From contig OX463822.1 of assembly GCA_949825045.1 (NCBI GenBank), positions 3,663,001-3,727,000 on the forward strand: a stretch of 64,000 nt of DNA, written 5' to 3'. The translations under genes and the position numbers were made by a program. This document shows positions 1 to 10,400 of this stretch, piece after piece. Each line of letters begins with the position of its first letter. Position 1 is the first letter of the stretch. A model generated the notes under the pieces. It saw only the letters and a list, made by a program, of their open reading frames with translations, was not told where the DNA came from and searched no databases. This DNA comes from Argyresthia goedartella (lineage: Eukaryota; Arthropoda; Insecta; Lepidoptera; Argyresthiidae).

Positions 1-15
1 GCATCGAGCTACCAA

Positions 16-136
16 ACACCCTGTATATATTGATAGTAACCTTTAAATATGATATTAGGAGCCCAATTCTGTAGGTATTGACACCCTGTATGTATTGATA
101 GTAACCTTTAAATATGATATTAGGAGCCCAATTCTG
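16..136. repeat. Two-copy tandem duplication, 65-bp period
   Basis: The segment 16-71 recurs at 81-136 with one visible mismatch (ATATATT versus ATGTATT); a 9-base spacer separates the copies. It looks like a local tandem duplication rather than part of a gene. No coding potential is apparent. Confidence 0.85.
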
Positions 137-599
137 AAAATAAATATAGGTCTATTGAGGTATAACCTCACGAAAGTCTCATTCGTTACCCAGCGAAATT
201 GTAAATAAAATTTGTATAAACCATAACGTTTTAGCACTGCAATTTGTTTTAAAACCGGTAATAATTCAAATGTGATACTTCTCTCACGACAATTCCGTTT
301 AAAATACCGCCATCAGCTACGAAATAAAATATTTTATATACCTGACACAGATATAGCGCAGTAAACAAAGCTATAACCATTTATGGTGTCATAAAGTCAG
401 AAAATGAAGTAATTTTCATGAATAAAACAAATATTGTTGGCACATGTTCACATTCGATAATCTTTAAATAAGCATTGGTCTATTTTTATATAGTTTTATC
501 TACACACGTTTCATAAACCCTCTTTACTGCTTTCAAAAACCGCACGTTACGATCGGCATAATGTTAAACTACTTGGTAAAAACTCATTTCTTATCTGAA
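137..599. other. AT-rich DNA, nothing recognised
   Basis: No open frame of note, no RNA gene and no repeat that I could match elsewhere in the window. Confidence 0.5.
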
Positions 600-601
600 A
601 A

Positions 602-995
602 ATTACACATTATGACCATAATGTGTAATTTTTCTACATATTATGACAATCAAATTTCGAACGCCGACGCCCGCCTGCGTGCCGCCCCTATTTGTCTGTG
701 AAGTTGTTACTGACATTCAAATTTCGAACGCCGACGCCCGTCAGGGTGAAGTTGGTACTACAGAACAAACTTAACAACTGCAGAGCCACAATGCCGGTCA
801 AACATGCGGTTCCTGAACACTTCAAATAGATGTTATGATATGTGTGTAGATAAACTAGTGTATGTAACTGTACATAATTAGGCATTAAAACTCTCGAGTG
901 ATATTATTATGAAACTCGCTTTCGGCTCGTTTCATTAAAGCACTCTCGAGTATTAATGCCCTCCATTATGTAGCAGTCACATAAACTACTTGTGG
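602..995 (+). repeat. Dispersed repeat, copy 1 (partner at 13.5 kb)
   Basis: This stretch aligns in the same orientation with 13494-13767. Shared blocks include TGACCATAATGTGTAA, CAAATTTCGAACGCCGAC, CCACAATGCCGGTCAAAC and a common right end near CAGTCACATAAACTACT. Copy 1 has an internal duplication of the AAATTTCGAACGCCGACGCC block (651-672 and 719-739) and carries an 80-bp inverted-repeat insertion that copy 2 lacks. It begins with a palindrome, ATTACACATTATG / CATAATGTGTAAT. The family is not recognised; there is no coding content. Confidence 0.7.
881..960. mobile_element. 80-bp MITE inside the dispersed repeat
   Basis: The two ends form a 20-nt imperfect terminal inverted repeat (17 of 20 matching): GGCATTAAAACTCTCGAGTG on the left and, reverse-complemented, GGCATTAATACTCGAGAGTG on the right. 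The centre (GAAACTCG ... CGTTTC) is itself palindromic. The related repeat at 13494-13767 lacks it, so that copy serves as an approximate empty site. It is too short to encode anything and would depend on an autonomous transposon elsewhere. Confidence 0.65.
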
Positions 996-2437
996 TGTAT
1001 AACTAAGCACGAAAAGATATGTTTCGATAATATTCAGAGAGAGATTCTAAATTCAGAGAGTCCAGTCTGGTTCACCGATAAAAAATTAAAACAAAATGGC
1101 TAAGCAAATGGCCATACCAAAAATCTCTTTTGTGGGTACTTCTTTTAATTCTTCAAAACCCATATGTTTTATTACATGTTGTTAAAACTGTGTGAAAATT
1201 GAAAATTTCACTTCACTTCTTATTTCGGTTGATCCGGTAGAGCCCGGTGACGGTACATAAAAATACAGTTACATGGTACAGTAGTTTATAAGGGCAAAAA
1301 AATGACGCATAGGGGAGCATATATCTCAGAATAAAGCGTAGATTCTGAGTATTTGACCTACAGGTGTAACAGAAAAGTGTAGTCATATTTTAAGGTGTTG
1401 TTAGGTACTTGACCTCTCTGTTTGATAAACCCTGAACCTCCATTGTGATGTGATATGATAAAATCGTCATAAAAAATTACTATCTACCTACTTAGCTCCG
1501 CGTCTTGATGCAGGTGAGCTTTAAAGTATCAGCATTTTTTCTGTTGGCGTTTTGAACGTCTTCTATCACTAAAAGCTGTAAGGTCTACCTTAACTAGAAT
1601 TCAATCATGGTTCGACTATTGAACCACGGGTTTCGAACTACTCTGTCACAGAGAAATAGCTTTTTAGTTTAAATTTTTTTTATTTCAGTGTAACAAACTG
1701 GTATAACGACGGGTCATGGGTCAATTTTACAGATATTCAGATAGATCAGTAAGTATGGCTAGGTCCGGTTATAATACGAGGCCAGGATGGCACTTATGGT
1801 CGAGGCGTGTCGATGGTTTTTCTCAAAAATAAAACTATCTATGTTTATTGTGAATATTTTATTTATTTCGTCTTTTTCTTCTGTTAGTATCGAATTCCTA
1901 ATTTCTAATCAAAATAGCAAAAAAAAACAAATGAACTGAGTTTTCCGCCATTTTACACGTCAACCTCTATGGTACCTTTTTTATTAAAGGCCCTTAACTG
2001 CCAATAACCTCCTTAGTTTATCTTTGCAGAAAACAAATAGTTCTATATTTAAATATTATTATATGTAATGGGATTTCATACTTACTTACTGGATACTTTT
2101 GCGTTTTCCTGCACACTTCTAAAAATTGTCCAGGATGAGTCACTTTCGGATACTATCTTCACAGATGTTATGGGAACATTTCATACTATTTTTGAGAAAA
2201 CTTATTTTAAAACTGAGCCTGATCTGAGCAAAATATAAACATTTTCTTAGCGTCTCGCGCGAGTGATATTTATGTTTTGCATCTTGTCTTCGGGGCCAGG
2301 CTATGTAAATAATTTAAATTCACGTGCTATTTTCATTACATACGCGTAAATAAAGTCTCATCACGTATTAATTAAGTATCAACTGACCCAAGATGCACGA
2401 GACCCTAAGTATGTTGGAAAATATACAATTAGTAAGT
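996..2437. other. Non-coding, nothing recognised
   Basis: AT-rich sequence without long open frames. I see no tRNA-like boxes, terminal inverted repeats or similarity to other parts of the window. Confidence 0.5.
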
Positions 2438-2620
2438 AAAGAATAAACAGTGTGAATATTTTGAAAAATCCATATCACTTGGTAAAGTAATATAAGGTCG
2501 ATATTACTTTACCAAGTAACATGTATTTTTAACAGACTTAAAAAACACAGGTTGTCAAATTATTTACATATGTATGGTAGTATTATCGGAAACGCAAAAT
2601 ATTCACACTAATTATTCTTT
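2438..2620. mobile_element. Palindromic MITE-like element
   Basis: Outer inverted repeats at 2438-2462 and 2596-2620 match at 23 of 25 positions. Inside lies a perfect 17-bp hairpin (2477-2493 with 2501-2517, 7-base loop). The nested palindromes in about 183 bp suggest a small non-autonomous DNA element or foldback structure. I could not define a TSD. Confidence 0.5.
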
Positions 2621-2902
2621 TAGGGCTTCCAAAAAAGTATAAAAAACATATTTGTTTGTCTTCGTATGTCAACGTTTGTCTTCGTATTTCTCCGAAACTG
2701 TAGATGGGATTTTGACCATTTTTCTTTTATTGTATGTGCACTTCACTCGAAGGCCATAACAAAAAATTCCAAAATGACATCACAAAGCCTAGTCCACTGA
2801 ATTAAACATAGATAGTGTTGTAAAAGCCGAAGCTTGATCCTCAGTCGACTGTGTGCTAAAAGTGCAAACCGAAATTTATTTGAAAGCTCGAAAGCTATGT
2901 AA
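2621..2902. other. Unassigned; holds a 40-bp match to 12.2 kb
   Basis: No gene. About 40 bases at 2823-2866 match, in opposite orientation and with few differences, the block at 12172-12211 (CCGAAGCTTGATCC and AGTCGACTGTGTGCTAAAAG are shared), so part of this is a dispersed repeat. Confidence 0.5.
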
Positions 2903-2919
2903 AGTAAATGAAAGCTTTG

Positions 2920-3249
2920 TGTAATGTATTGGACTATGTACCGTTGTATGTATTTTACCCAACATAGTATCAAGTAGTTATTTAATTTATATAGAATTAG
3001 TTCCTGATTTACCTTTCCTATTGACTAATGATTTTATTTTGCTTTCCCAGACTGTAAAAGTTTAATAAGTAAATTATTAATTAATTAATAAGTAAACTAA
3101 ACATATAATTAGTTAGGGGGCTATATTAAGCATTGTATCGAGTCAGTTCACATCGGCAGCCATAGTAACAACTCCTGGATTGTAATCAATTCTAAGTTCA
3201 ATTTAATAAATATTTTTAAAAAGCAAGTTCTGAGTTTTATCATGTAACA
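2920..3249 (+). repeat. 5' LTR of the errantivirus-like element
   Basis: 330 bp, TGTAA ... TAACA ends. It aligns throughout with the LTR at 7090-9042 once the transposon in that copy is removed. It carries an extra AT-rich stretch (about 3063-3130) absent from the other LTR. GAGTCAGTTCACATCGG, which contains an arthropod-type initiator TCAGTT, is conserved in both. Confidence 0.8.
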
Positions 3250-3253
3250 ATTT

Positions 3254-3271
3254 TGGCACAGCCGGTAGGAT
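3254..3271 (+). promoter_or_regulatory. Primer binding site, tRNA-Ser type
   Basis: TGGCACAGCCGGTAGGAT starts 4 nt after the LTR. It matches the complement of an insect tRNA-Ser 3' end at 16 of 18 positions; the two differences are transitions. Serine priming is known for the 17.6/297 group of Drosophila elements. Confidence 0.65.
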
Positions 3272-3272
3272 G

Positions 3273-5000
3273 ACCTAATTTGTCTAGTATGTCTGTGATA
3301 TTAGGTAGGGGATAGCTGTCACCAATAGTTTACATCTTTTAATTTACGATAGTCTATGACTACTCACCATTTTTGGTTTCCAAAGGCATCTAATTTTTGG
3401 GAACTACCCAGATTGGAATGCTCTACAGGGATGAACTAGGTTGAATTATTTTTCGATCGAGCATTTTTTGAACCTGTAATTTTATCTCTTCTTGATGAAC
3501 ATAAGTCTATAAGGAAACCTATAAGTCTTTGTAATGATTGGTGTCTTCGAAGTTGTGGGAATTGAGTTTTTGGTTTGATTGGTGAAAGTAAGTGTTTCGC
3601 CTTCGGTATAGAAGGTGTCTGAGAATTCTGAAATCATTTTTTCGATTGATTCAGTTTCTTCTTCGTTAAGATGCTCTTTGCGGATAATATTTCTTACATT
3701 ATCTTGTTTGCAGGTGGAACTCTGAGGGGCTACCTGAGTTGATTAAATAGTGACTGTTATTTGTTCGGATTCTAGGAATGGTAAAGCTCGTACACGGGAG
3801 CGGAAATGGTATTATCTTTGTTACTAGAGTTGACACATGTAATAAGGAATCTGTTATTCTCGACGCTAATGAGGGCATTGGTTAACTGTAACCAATGCCC
3901 TCTAAACTGCATCACTGGATGTCATTAGTTATTTGTTGTTTTTAGATAATAGCTGGACCATTCTGGATGTCGTTAGTAAAGCACGTGATTACAGTTTCTG
4001 ATCATTGGGGTATGAATTGTTTATTAAGATGACTGTTCGTTTGGTCATTAATGTAGAAAAAATTATAACTTCTATCACATATACTCATGGTTTTTGAATG
4101 AACATAGATATTGACATTAAATTTGGACATGAAATCGTTACCTAGGATACCGTCTGCTATGACGGTATCCTAGGTCGGCAATATGGAATTTGTGCTGAGT
4201 AAATTAAATTAGAGATACTAAGTCAGTGCCTTGAGTTTGGTTTGATATTGGAATTACCGTTATATACACCGATTATTGAAACGGTGTTAGAGTCATCTAC
4301 CAGTATAGTACCGATTTTGTCTTTCTGAAAAATAAAGATAGCAGCCCCAGTATCAACTAAAAGTATTACAGGTCGGCCTTGCATGTGGAATTTGCAATGA
4401 AGTAGGTTTTCAGGAGGTACTTTCAAAAAAGAGATATTGTAGGACTTAGCGATGGGTTTAGTCGTGGATTCTGAGAGTTTTTAGATTTCTTAGCTTTTTT
4501 TGGATTTCTTAGTCTCGGAAGATTTTGAGGTTTAGCTATGAGTTTTGGGCTGGTTACCCTGTTTGAGAGTTGGTGAGTTCTCTGTTTTCTTGGATTTAGG
4601 GGATTTTGAGAATGAGCTCTGAGTTTGGGGCTGCGTACCCTATTTGTGAGCTAGTGAGCTAGGATTTGAAGGATTTGAGTTTGTAGTTTGGGGCTGGTTA
4701 CCCTTTTTGTAAGTTGGCGAGTTAGAATGATATCTAGGACTTAGGATTTCTAAAGTTAGGCGTAATTTAGAGATTTCCGTTTAAACACAGGTATCAGTCA
4801 CCTGTTTCCTGAAGTTTGGAACGGTAGCTGCCTGTGCTCGATGGATTGATTGAGCAACCTACCAGGGATGAATGGTTTTTGTTTACTCACCATTCTTGTT
4901 GGAAATCTTGATCGAGGCTCGAGGTCTCTTTCAATTGGTTCTCGTTTTTCAAGTTCGAGTGGTGGACCAAATCTATAACCGAGGAGTGGTCTATCTCCAC
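3273..5000 (-). pseudogene. Inverted gag-protease-RT segment of the errantivirus-like element
   Basis: On the minus strand, against the LTRs and env, there is in order a Ser/Pro/Asn/Gln-rich gag-like stretch (about 4450-4750), a retropepsin motif V-D-T-G-A (4343-4357) in a 67-codon open piece (4223-4426), and the start of an RT (about 3273-3500) with a recognisable W-V-V-P-K block and D-Y-R-K-L. Several stops and frameshifts interrupt it. Similarity to RT ends abruptly near 3273, next to the primer binding site, so the segment is inverted between the LTR/PBS and env. The gag-like part contains three imperfect repeats around GGGCTGGTTACCCT (4547, 4628, 4691, plus-strand reading). Confidence 0.65.
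4141..4174. repeat. Perfect 14-bp palindrome in the protease-RT linker
   Basis: CCTAGGATACCGTC (4141-4154) and its exact reverse complement (4161-4174) flank a 6-base loop. One arm fits the pol reading frame and the other looks like an inverted copy of it, as expected from a snap-back duplication. Confidence 0.7.
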
Positions 5001-5489
5001 GGCTAGTTGCGAGTTTAATTTGTTAACTTTAGCGATTGAATTAGTATTCGGAATTAGTCCTGAGGTTTTCTTACGTGTCGTATAAGGCGAATAACATGAT
5101 TAAATCCATAGTATTAGTTCCAAATCCTTTGTTTTACTTCTTTAATAAACTCTTATAACTCTTCTATATCAAAAATAGAACAACTCTATATCCTAGTTCC
5201 AGTTCCAATACCACGTCATAAAAAAACATATATTTGCAACATAAAACTAATGGGTCTGTTTCGTTTCTTTCAGGGCCATTTCAGCCCCTATCACAACAAG
5301 TCTGGAAATGACTGAAGACCTCCCGTCTCATTCCTCTTTCTCATAGACGAATCCTAGAAATTAGATATATATAGAGACCTTAAACTTCTTTTTATTGCAC
5401 AAGGTTATCACGAAAATTCGAATCCTTAGCCCTAAAACATGTAAATATTCAATCCACAATAACGTATTTAAAAACTGTTTAATAATTTA
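5001..5489 (+). other. Junction region and probable env splice acceptor
   Basis: No open frame. It must contain the upper breakpoint of the inverted segment, which I could not fix to the base. TTTCTTTCAG at 5264-5273 is a good 3' splice-site sequence just upstream of the env remnant, where errantiviruses splice their env message; this role is inferred. Confidence 0.4.
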
Positions 5490-6870
5490 AAAATGGCTTT
5501 CAAAACTCAACCTGTCTTTGGGTGAAGACTCTCGTCAGAAGCGTGAACTGTTAGATGGCCTAGGCACTATCCTCAAATAGGTCATCAGTACCTCCGACGC
5601 AAAAGACGCTAAACGATACGACGAGTGCATAGATCTCATAGAGAAACGGGAAATGAATCTTGCTAACTTAATGGAAAAACAATTTGAAATAACAGTTCAA
5701 AACTTTAATATAACCATTATGAAAACATCATATGACGAACGCGTCATAAATGAAAATTTAGATCGTCTAAATAAACTAGTGATCTGTAACATTGAACTCA
5801 GCGAAGACATATCAACAATTTCTTTACAAATCTTAGATTCAGTTACTAAACTTAAAAACGAAATAAACAATTGCCTCACTAGTATTCTATTTGCGAAATC
5901 TAACACAAATTCATCCTTAAATAATTTCACTACAGAAATTATACGAACAGCTCCTTCTTTCAAATTATATAAGAATTAAAAAACGATGAATTGCTCCTCT
6001 CACTATAAATAATATTGAGTGATTAGACTCATCTGCTTTATCAGCATATGTATATTCCAACCGTTTAGTATATGTATTGGAATTCCGTTTAGTCTAAAAC
6101 GAAGCATTTAATTTATATCATATATATTCGATTCCAATCAACCAACCTAATTCCTCCTTCTACACCACCATCCTTCCTGACCATACATAACTTGCCACGA
6201 ACCCAAACGGACAACAGTATATCTCCACGAGCTCTCTAGACGATTACAAGACCTGCACCAGAGAGAAGAAGATCTGCAAAAATCAAATCATCTACGAATC
6301 CGCAACGCGATCCATCTGTGAACAACAAATACTATTGAGCACATCAAAATCATTACCAGAATCCTGCACCGCCACAACCTTCGCAGCGAACATCAACACG
6401 TTCCAACCAATCGACACCAATAAATGGCTCAACATCTTGGCTGAAGAAACAAGCTGCGTTTTGCAATGGAGATTCGACATCTCACACCATATAATTGAAG
6501 GATCCGGAATAATCACCCTAGCAGAAAGCTGCAAACTTGACACTGGATACAGCACGCTCACCGCATACCAGTCTGCAGAAGAAAATGTAACCCTCCTATT
6601 ATACTCCCAGGCATAAGAACAGATGATTGCTTTGAAGAAACCAAAGACATAGAAGCACCACAACTGATCCCAATCTCGATCAACGAAAAGCCGCTTGATT
6701 CTCTTAACCAAATTAAACACCATCTTAACAAATTCTCTGAAGAACTGAAACAAGTTAAAGATAGACCTTTCACAACAAAATACCAATCAAGCTTCTTCTA
6801 GATCAATATCTTGATTGGAATAAAAATGCTGTTTTTCATCATTTTGAAATGCTGTTATCGATGTCCCAGT
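5490..6870 (+). pseudogene. env: Errantivirus envelope (env) remnant
   Basis: Broken remnant of an F-type envelope glycoprotein of the kind carried by insect errantiviruses. A furin-like cleavage motif R-Q-K-R is at 5533-5544. In the same frame a stop codon (5578-5580) precedes a 108-codon open piece (5653-5979) rich in Asn and hydrophobic heptads, typical of the fusion-subunit helical region. A second open piece (6335-6616) is Cys-containing and would be the distal ectodomain. A hydrophobic, Cys-rich stretch near 6810-6860 may be the membrane anchor. Frame changes and stops separate the pieces, so no functional protein is expected. Assignment rests on pattern and position between pol and the 3' LTR. 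Confidence 0.6.
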
Positions 6871-7080
6871 AAACGATCATCTTAAGGCCGCATCCAAATA
6901 TAGAACGACTTCTTTGACAACTCACAAAGGCGCAACCATCATCAAGTAGCCATTCCGATGATATCAATGGCCCAACCAACCACAACATCGTGATGCACAT
7001 CTGAAGATGAAGAAGTAGAAGAAAATGTTACCCCGAGATCACCACCACAAAGATCCGGCAACGCCCAATCTTTATTCTAA

Positions 7081-7089
7081 GAAGGGAGG
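7081..7089 (+). promoter_or_regulatory. Polypurine tract
   Basis: GAAGGGAGG immediately precedes the TGTTATG start of the 3' LTR, the expected place for the plus-strand primer in reverse transcription. Confidence 0.65.
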
Positions 7090-7189
7090 TGTTATGAATT
7101 GGAATATGTACCCTTGTATGTATTTTACCCAATATAGTATTAAGTAGTTATTTAATTTAGATATACTTAGTTCCTGCCCTGCCTTAATG

Positions 7190-8831
7190 GGGTTATTCCC
7201 AGCTCAGCCAATTCACAACTCAGCCAGTTTTCAAAATCCTTAGTTACTAAGGATTTTGAAAACTGGCTGAGTTGGGAAGTTGGGTAAACTTACTAAGGCT
7301 TAGTAAGTTTTCCCAACTCAGCCAACCAAAAAAGTCAGACAAAATAATTTTGTCATACATTTGTTCCCAACTCTGACACATCCTTATGTATCATAAAAGT
7401 ACAGTCTCGGTAAATATATTTTGGCTTGATACATGGTAGTGAATAGCGTAGCCTGTTTATTTTACTTAAACCGAAATGTATGTGTACTTCTTGTAATATA
7501 AAATGAAATGTGGCTATTATTACCGTTGCGGATTTCTGTGACAACTCACTATAGTAGTGTTCATCCACGAGACGGCGCGTGGCATAGCTATCTGCATCTT
7601 TCTCTTTTATTAGCTATCTGCATCTTTCGAATGTTATAGTAGTATTTATATATGAATACTACTATAACATGCTAATAGCATTATAGCGCTTAACAGACGT
7701 CCTTAATCTAGCTGTCACAAATCTCCGATAAGATATACGAAAGATTTGAAGTATAATGGCCTCCGCAGACAGAGCAACTGCAGTTGCCAACTGGAATCAA
7801 TTTTCATACAACGAAGAAGAAGAAAGAGAGAAAGAGAAAGTATCATACAAATTCCAGCAAGCAGTTGCTCTGTGTGTGGTAGCCCTAAGTGGATTAGAAA
7901 TATGTGGATTAAATAATAAGTAATAAATGATTATTATCCATAAACAAATCAAAATAACATTTAAAAAAACAAATTAACAATAATATGTATTTTTTTCTAA
8001 AACTTCCGCCTTTTACAAATTTTCCTTTGGATGTTTTTTTTAGTTCGGTTATGTTCAACGTTACCAGCAAAATTTTTATGAAGCCTTGCATCATTATCTT
8101 TGGCCTCACATCTTATGATATCTAAAAAGTGAGGCAAATCTGGCTTTTTTTGAGAATTTTTGTCTTTGGAGCCTTGTGCCAGGCCTCGGCGAGATTGATA
8201 GTTTGGTGCCGCTCGTTGTAGCTGCACCATATCTCTCGGAAGCTCTCAGGCTTCGTCCACTGATTAACAAAGTCATCATTGATTTTTTTCTCTCTCTTCG
8301 AGATTCTTTCTTGTAATTGGGATGAATTTCGTTTTTAATTTTTCGTAGCGTTTAAAGTTGTCTTTAAAGCTTGGTGTGCATGTCTGAGGAGACGGGCCCT
8401 CAAATACATGGTCAGATCATCTTCTGCCAGAGTGACCGTGGCTTTACAAGCATTATTAGCCCAAAGCCAGCGCCAGCCTACCCCTACACATGCACAAATA
8501 GGACTTCATATGTCCTTCAGGTAGGTGGACAGCTCATATCGCTGATGTTGTACACTTACTTACTTACATATTTCATTTACCATTAAGAGTGAAGCTCCTA
8601 TCAATCAAAATAGATTAACTGCCAATGATGAATAACTGGCCAAATGGGTGTGCCACCCCGAGTTGGAAATGGTGAGAAGGACAATGGGTAAAGTCGTTGA
8701 CTGTACCTTTAAAGTAAATATGTATAACTTGTTTCGCTTGGCTGAGTAGGGAATACTTTTTAAATAAAATAGAAGGTTGTCTGAGTTGGGAATACTTTAA
8801 AACAATAGATTGGTTGAGCTGGGAATAACCC
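7190..8831. mobile_element. Mutator-like (MULE) DNA transposon, 1642 bp
   Basis: Flanked by the perfect 8-bp duplication CCTTAATG (7182-7189 and 8832-8839). Ends form a terminal inverted repeat starting GGGTTATTCCCAGCTCA, continuing imperfectly to about 22 nt. Both ends also carry several subterminal copies of a CAACTCAGCCA motif in both orientations, including a 27-bp palindrome around 7230-7265. The 8-bp TSD and a transposase-like fragment fit MULE. It is internally decayed and probably non-autonomous. Confidence 0.7.
7997..8341 (-). pseudogene. MULE transposase C-terminal fragment
   Basis: Read on the minus strand, 8341 to about 8172 encodes a charged segment ending in a block resembling the conserved N-x-A-E-x-W-H motif of MULE transposases. 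After a frameshift, the frame 8230-7997 continues with K-K-P-D-L-P-H-F-L-D, like the segment after that motif. The upstream DDE core is not recognisable here. The frameshift and missing core make it non-functional. Family call by motif only. Confidence 0.45.
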
Positions 8832-9957
8832 CCTTAATGTTATTTACCTTTCCCATTGACTAATGATTTTGTTTTGCTATCCCAGACTGTAAAATCTATG
8901 ATCATTAATAACTTTTTTCAGTATTGTATCGAGTCAGTTCACATCGGGCAGCCATAGTTGCAACTACCCAATTGTAATCAATTCGATCTTCAATTAACAA
9001 TATATTTTTAAAAAGCAAGTTTTTGAGTTTTCTCTCGTAACATATGTCAATCAAAACAAGTTAAACTAAAAATATGCTTCGGGTTTTTTACAATCAAATA
9101 TTTTAGAAACACGATTTCGGTTTTGATTTTCAATAAGTATTTTGAAGTCTAAAATATTGTTGATTGTTCATGGCGTTTTTAACTGAGCTTGGCTTATTGG
9201 GTTTGTTTTAGCCTTTATCCTATAGTTTTCTCAGAGGTATCTCTTGGTAGAGTAAGCTCGCCTTTATATTGAGTACAGCGTGTTAAAGTTATATTTTGCA
9301 ACACACAAAACGTATACTTACACACCCTTATTTCATGTTTGCATTCATTTATAGCACTCCATAATAACAATAAGGTCTTAATATATATTTGTAGATCACT
9401 ATGGACCGTGTTAGGCATAAGCAATATTCTATCTAATGTATTTTTAATTGACATAGTTACTAGCTAAACGTATGCGTAACTGTGTCTCTGCCACCCCATA
9501 CGGGAAAAGGTGTGACGCTATGTTTTTTTGTTCATTGTACACCCTATATAACGTTTTAATTGTGCAATAAATTTAAATAACAAAAATGCGATTATTCCTC
9601 TTCATTAAGGTGTTTATGTTCAAACGGGCAATAAACACATCACTCACAGAGCAATTAGGAACATTCACGTTCTAATAAATATATACCAGCCTCCAGAATG
9701 GTTGTGGCTCTTCAGATTAACGGTATGAGAAATATAATCAGTCAAGTGTGAGTCGAACTCGTGCACGAAAGGTTCTGTACCATCGTACAAAGCAAAAAAA
9801 AAATCGCGTCGCTCCTGTAAGGGTACCCCACTTATTAAAAAAAAACATGCATATTCTGTTGAAATTTCAACTCCTACCTGCTACGGTTCATGAGATTCAG
9901 CCAGCTGACGGACTGACGGACAGAGGTAGGGGATCATGGTGGGGTCCCGTATACCCT

Positions 9958-10400
9958 TCAAAGGTCAAAGTTCAAATTTCTTTATTACTGTAGATATTTA
10001 CACATATCTACTAAGATTAGACCACTGTGGGAGTAGAATGGGCGAAGAAACTCAAAGATTAATTTTAAAATCTCTTTTTTCAAAATTGGTTGTGTTTATC
10101 TAATACAAATATTAAAAATATATATTTTTTAAAACTAATAAGCAGGAATAAATCATAACAAAATTATTAACAGCAAGTTCTGTGTTGAGTTAGATTAACC
10201 CCATACAGTCCCGTCTTTTAAGTAATCTTCAACATTGTAATATCCCTTTTTTGACAAAGTCGCTGTTACATGTTTTTCAAATTGCTCAAATGGCAATTTC
10301 AGGTAAAGAATCCTTAAAATTAAGAAGACCAGTGGCTTAAGAAGGAGTAATAACCAGAGTGATAAAGTGTTCAAGTTCAGAAAAAATGAACCTTATGTCA
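9958..10400 (-). mobile_element. LINE 3' end, (GACTT)n-tailed family, copy 1
   Basis: On the minus strand this carries the last codons of an ORF2-like frame (about 10345-10195, ending Y-Y-N-V-E-D-Y-L-K-D-G-T-V-W-G and TAA), a 3' UTR, and a simple tail (CAAAGGTCAAAG on plus, 9958-9969). The same family recurs at 47524-47640 (minus) and 48868-49592 (plus). It sits in the spacer of the large inverted repeat. Confidence 0.6.

Larger units (their letters stand above)
2920..9042 (+). mobile_element. Decayed errantivirus-like Gypsy element with env remnant
   Basis: LTR-type retroelement with two related LTRs (2920-3249 and 7090-9042), a tRNA-Ser-like primer binding site and a polypurine tract. Protease and RT sequences lie inverted on the minus strand, and an envelope-protein remnant lies on the plus strand. 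The right flank is TATG (9043-9046); the left flank TTTG (2916-2919) differs by one base, and the mirrored sequence in the intact right arm of the inverted repeat supports an original TATG duplication. The 3' part of pol (rest of RT, RNase H, integrase) was not found. The LTRs differ at many positions, so it is old and cannot be active. Confidence 0.75.
7090..9042 (+). repeat. 3' LTR, interrupted by a Mutator-like transposon
   Basis: TGTTA ... TAACA ends; about 303 bp once the insertion (7190-8831) and one TSD copy are subtracted. Strong similarity to 2920-3249 in blocks TTGTATGTATTTTACCCAA, TTGACTAATGATTTT, GTATCGAGTCAGTTCACATC and the end. Confidence 0.8.

Noticed and set aside
6292..6786. 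164-codon minus-strand ORF
   Set aside because: Antisense to the env remnant, which matches family features in the plus direction.
7184..8837. piggyBac-type element with TTAA target site
   Set aside because: TTAA does flank both sides, but the 8-bp CCTTAATG duplication fits exactly and leaves perfect terminal repeats, and the coding remnant looks MULE-like.
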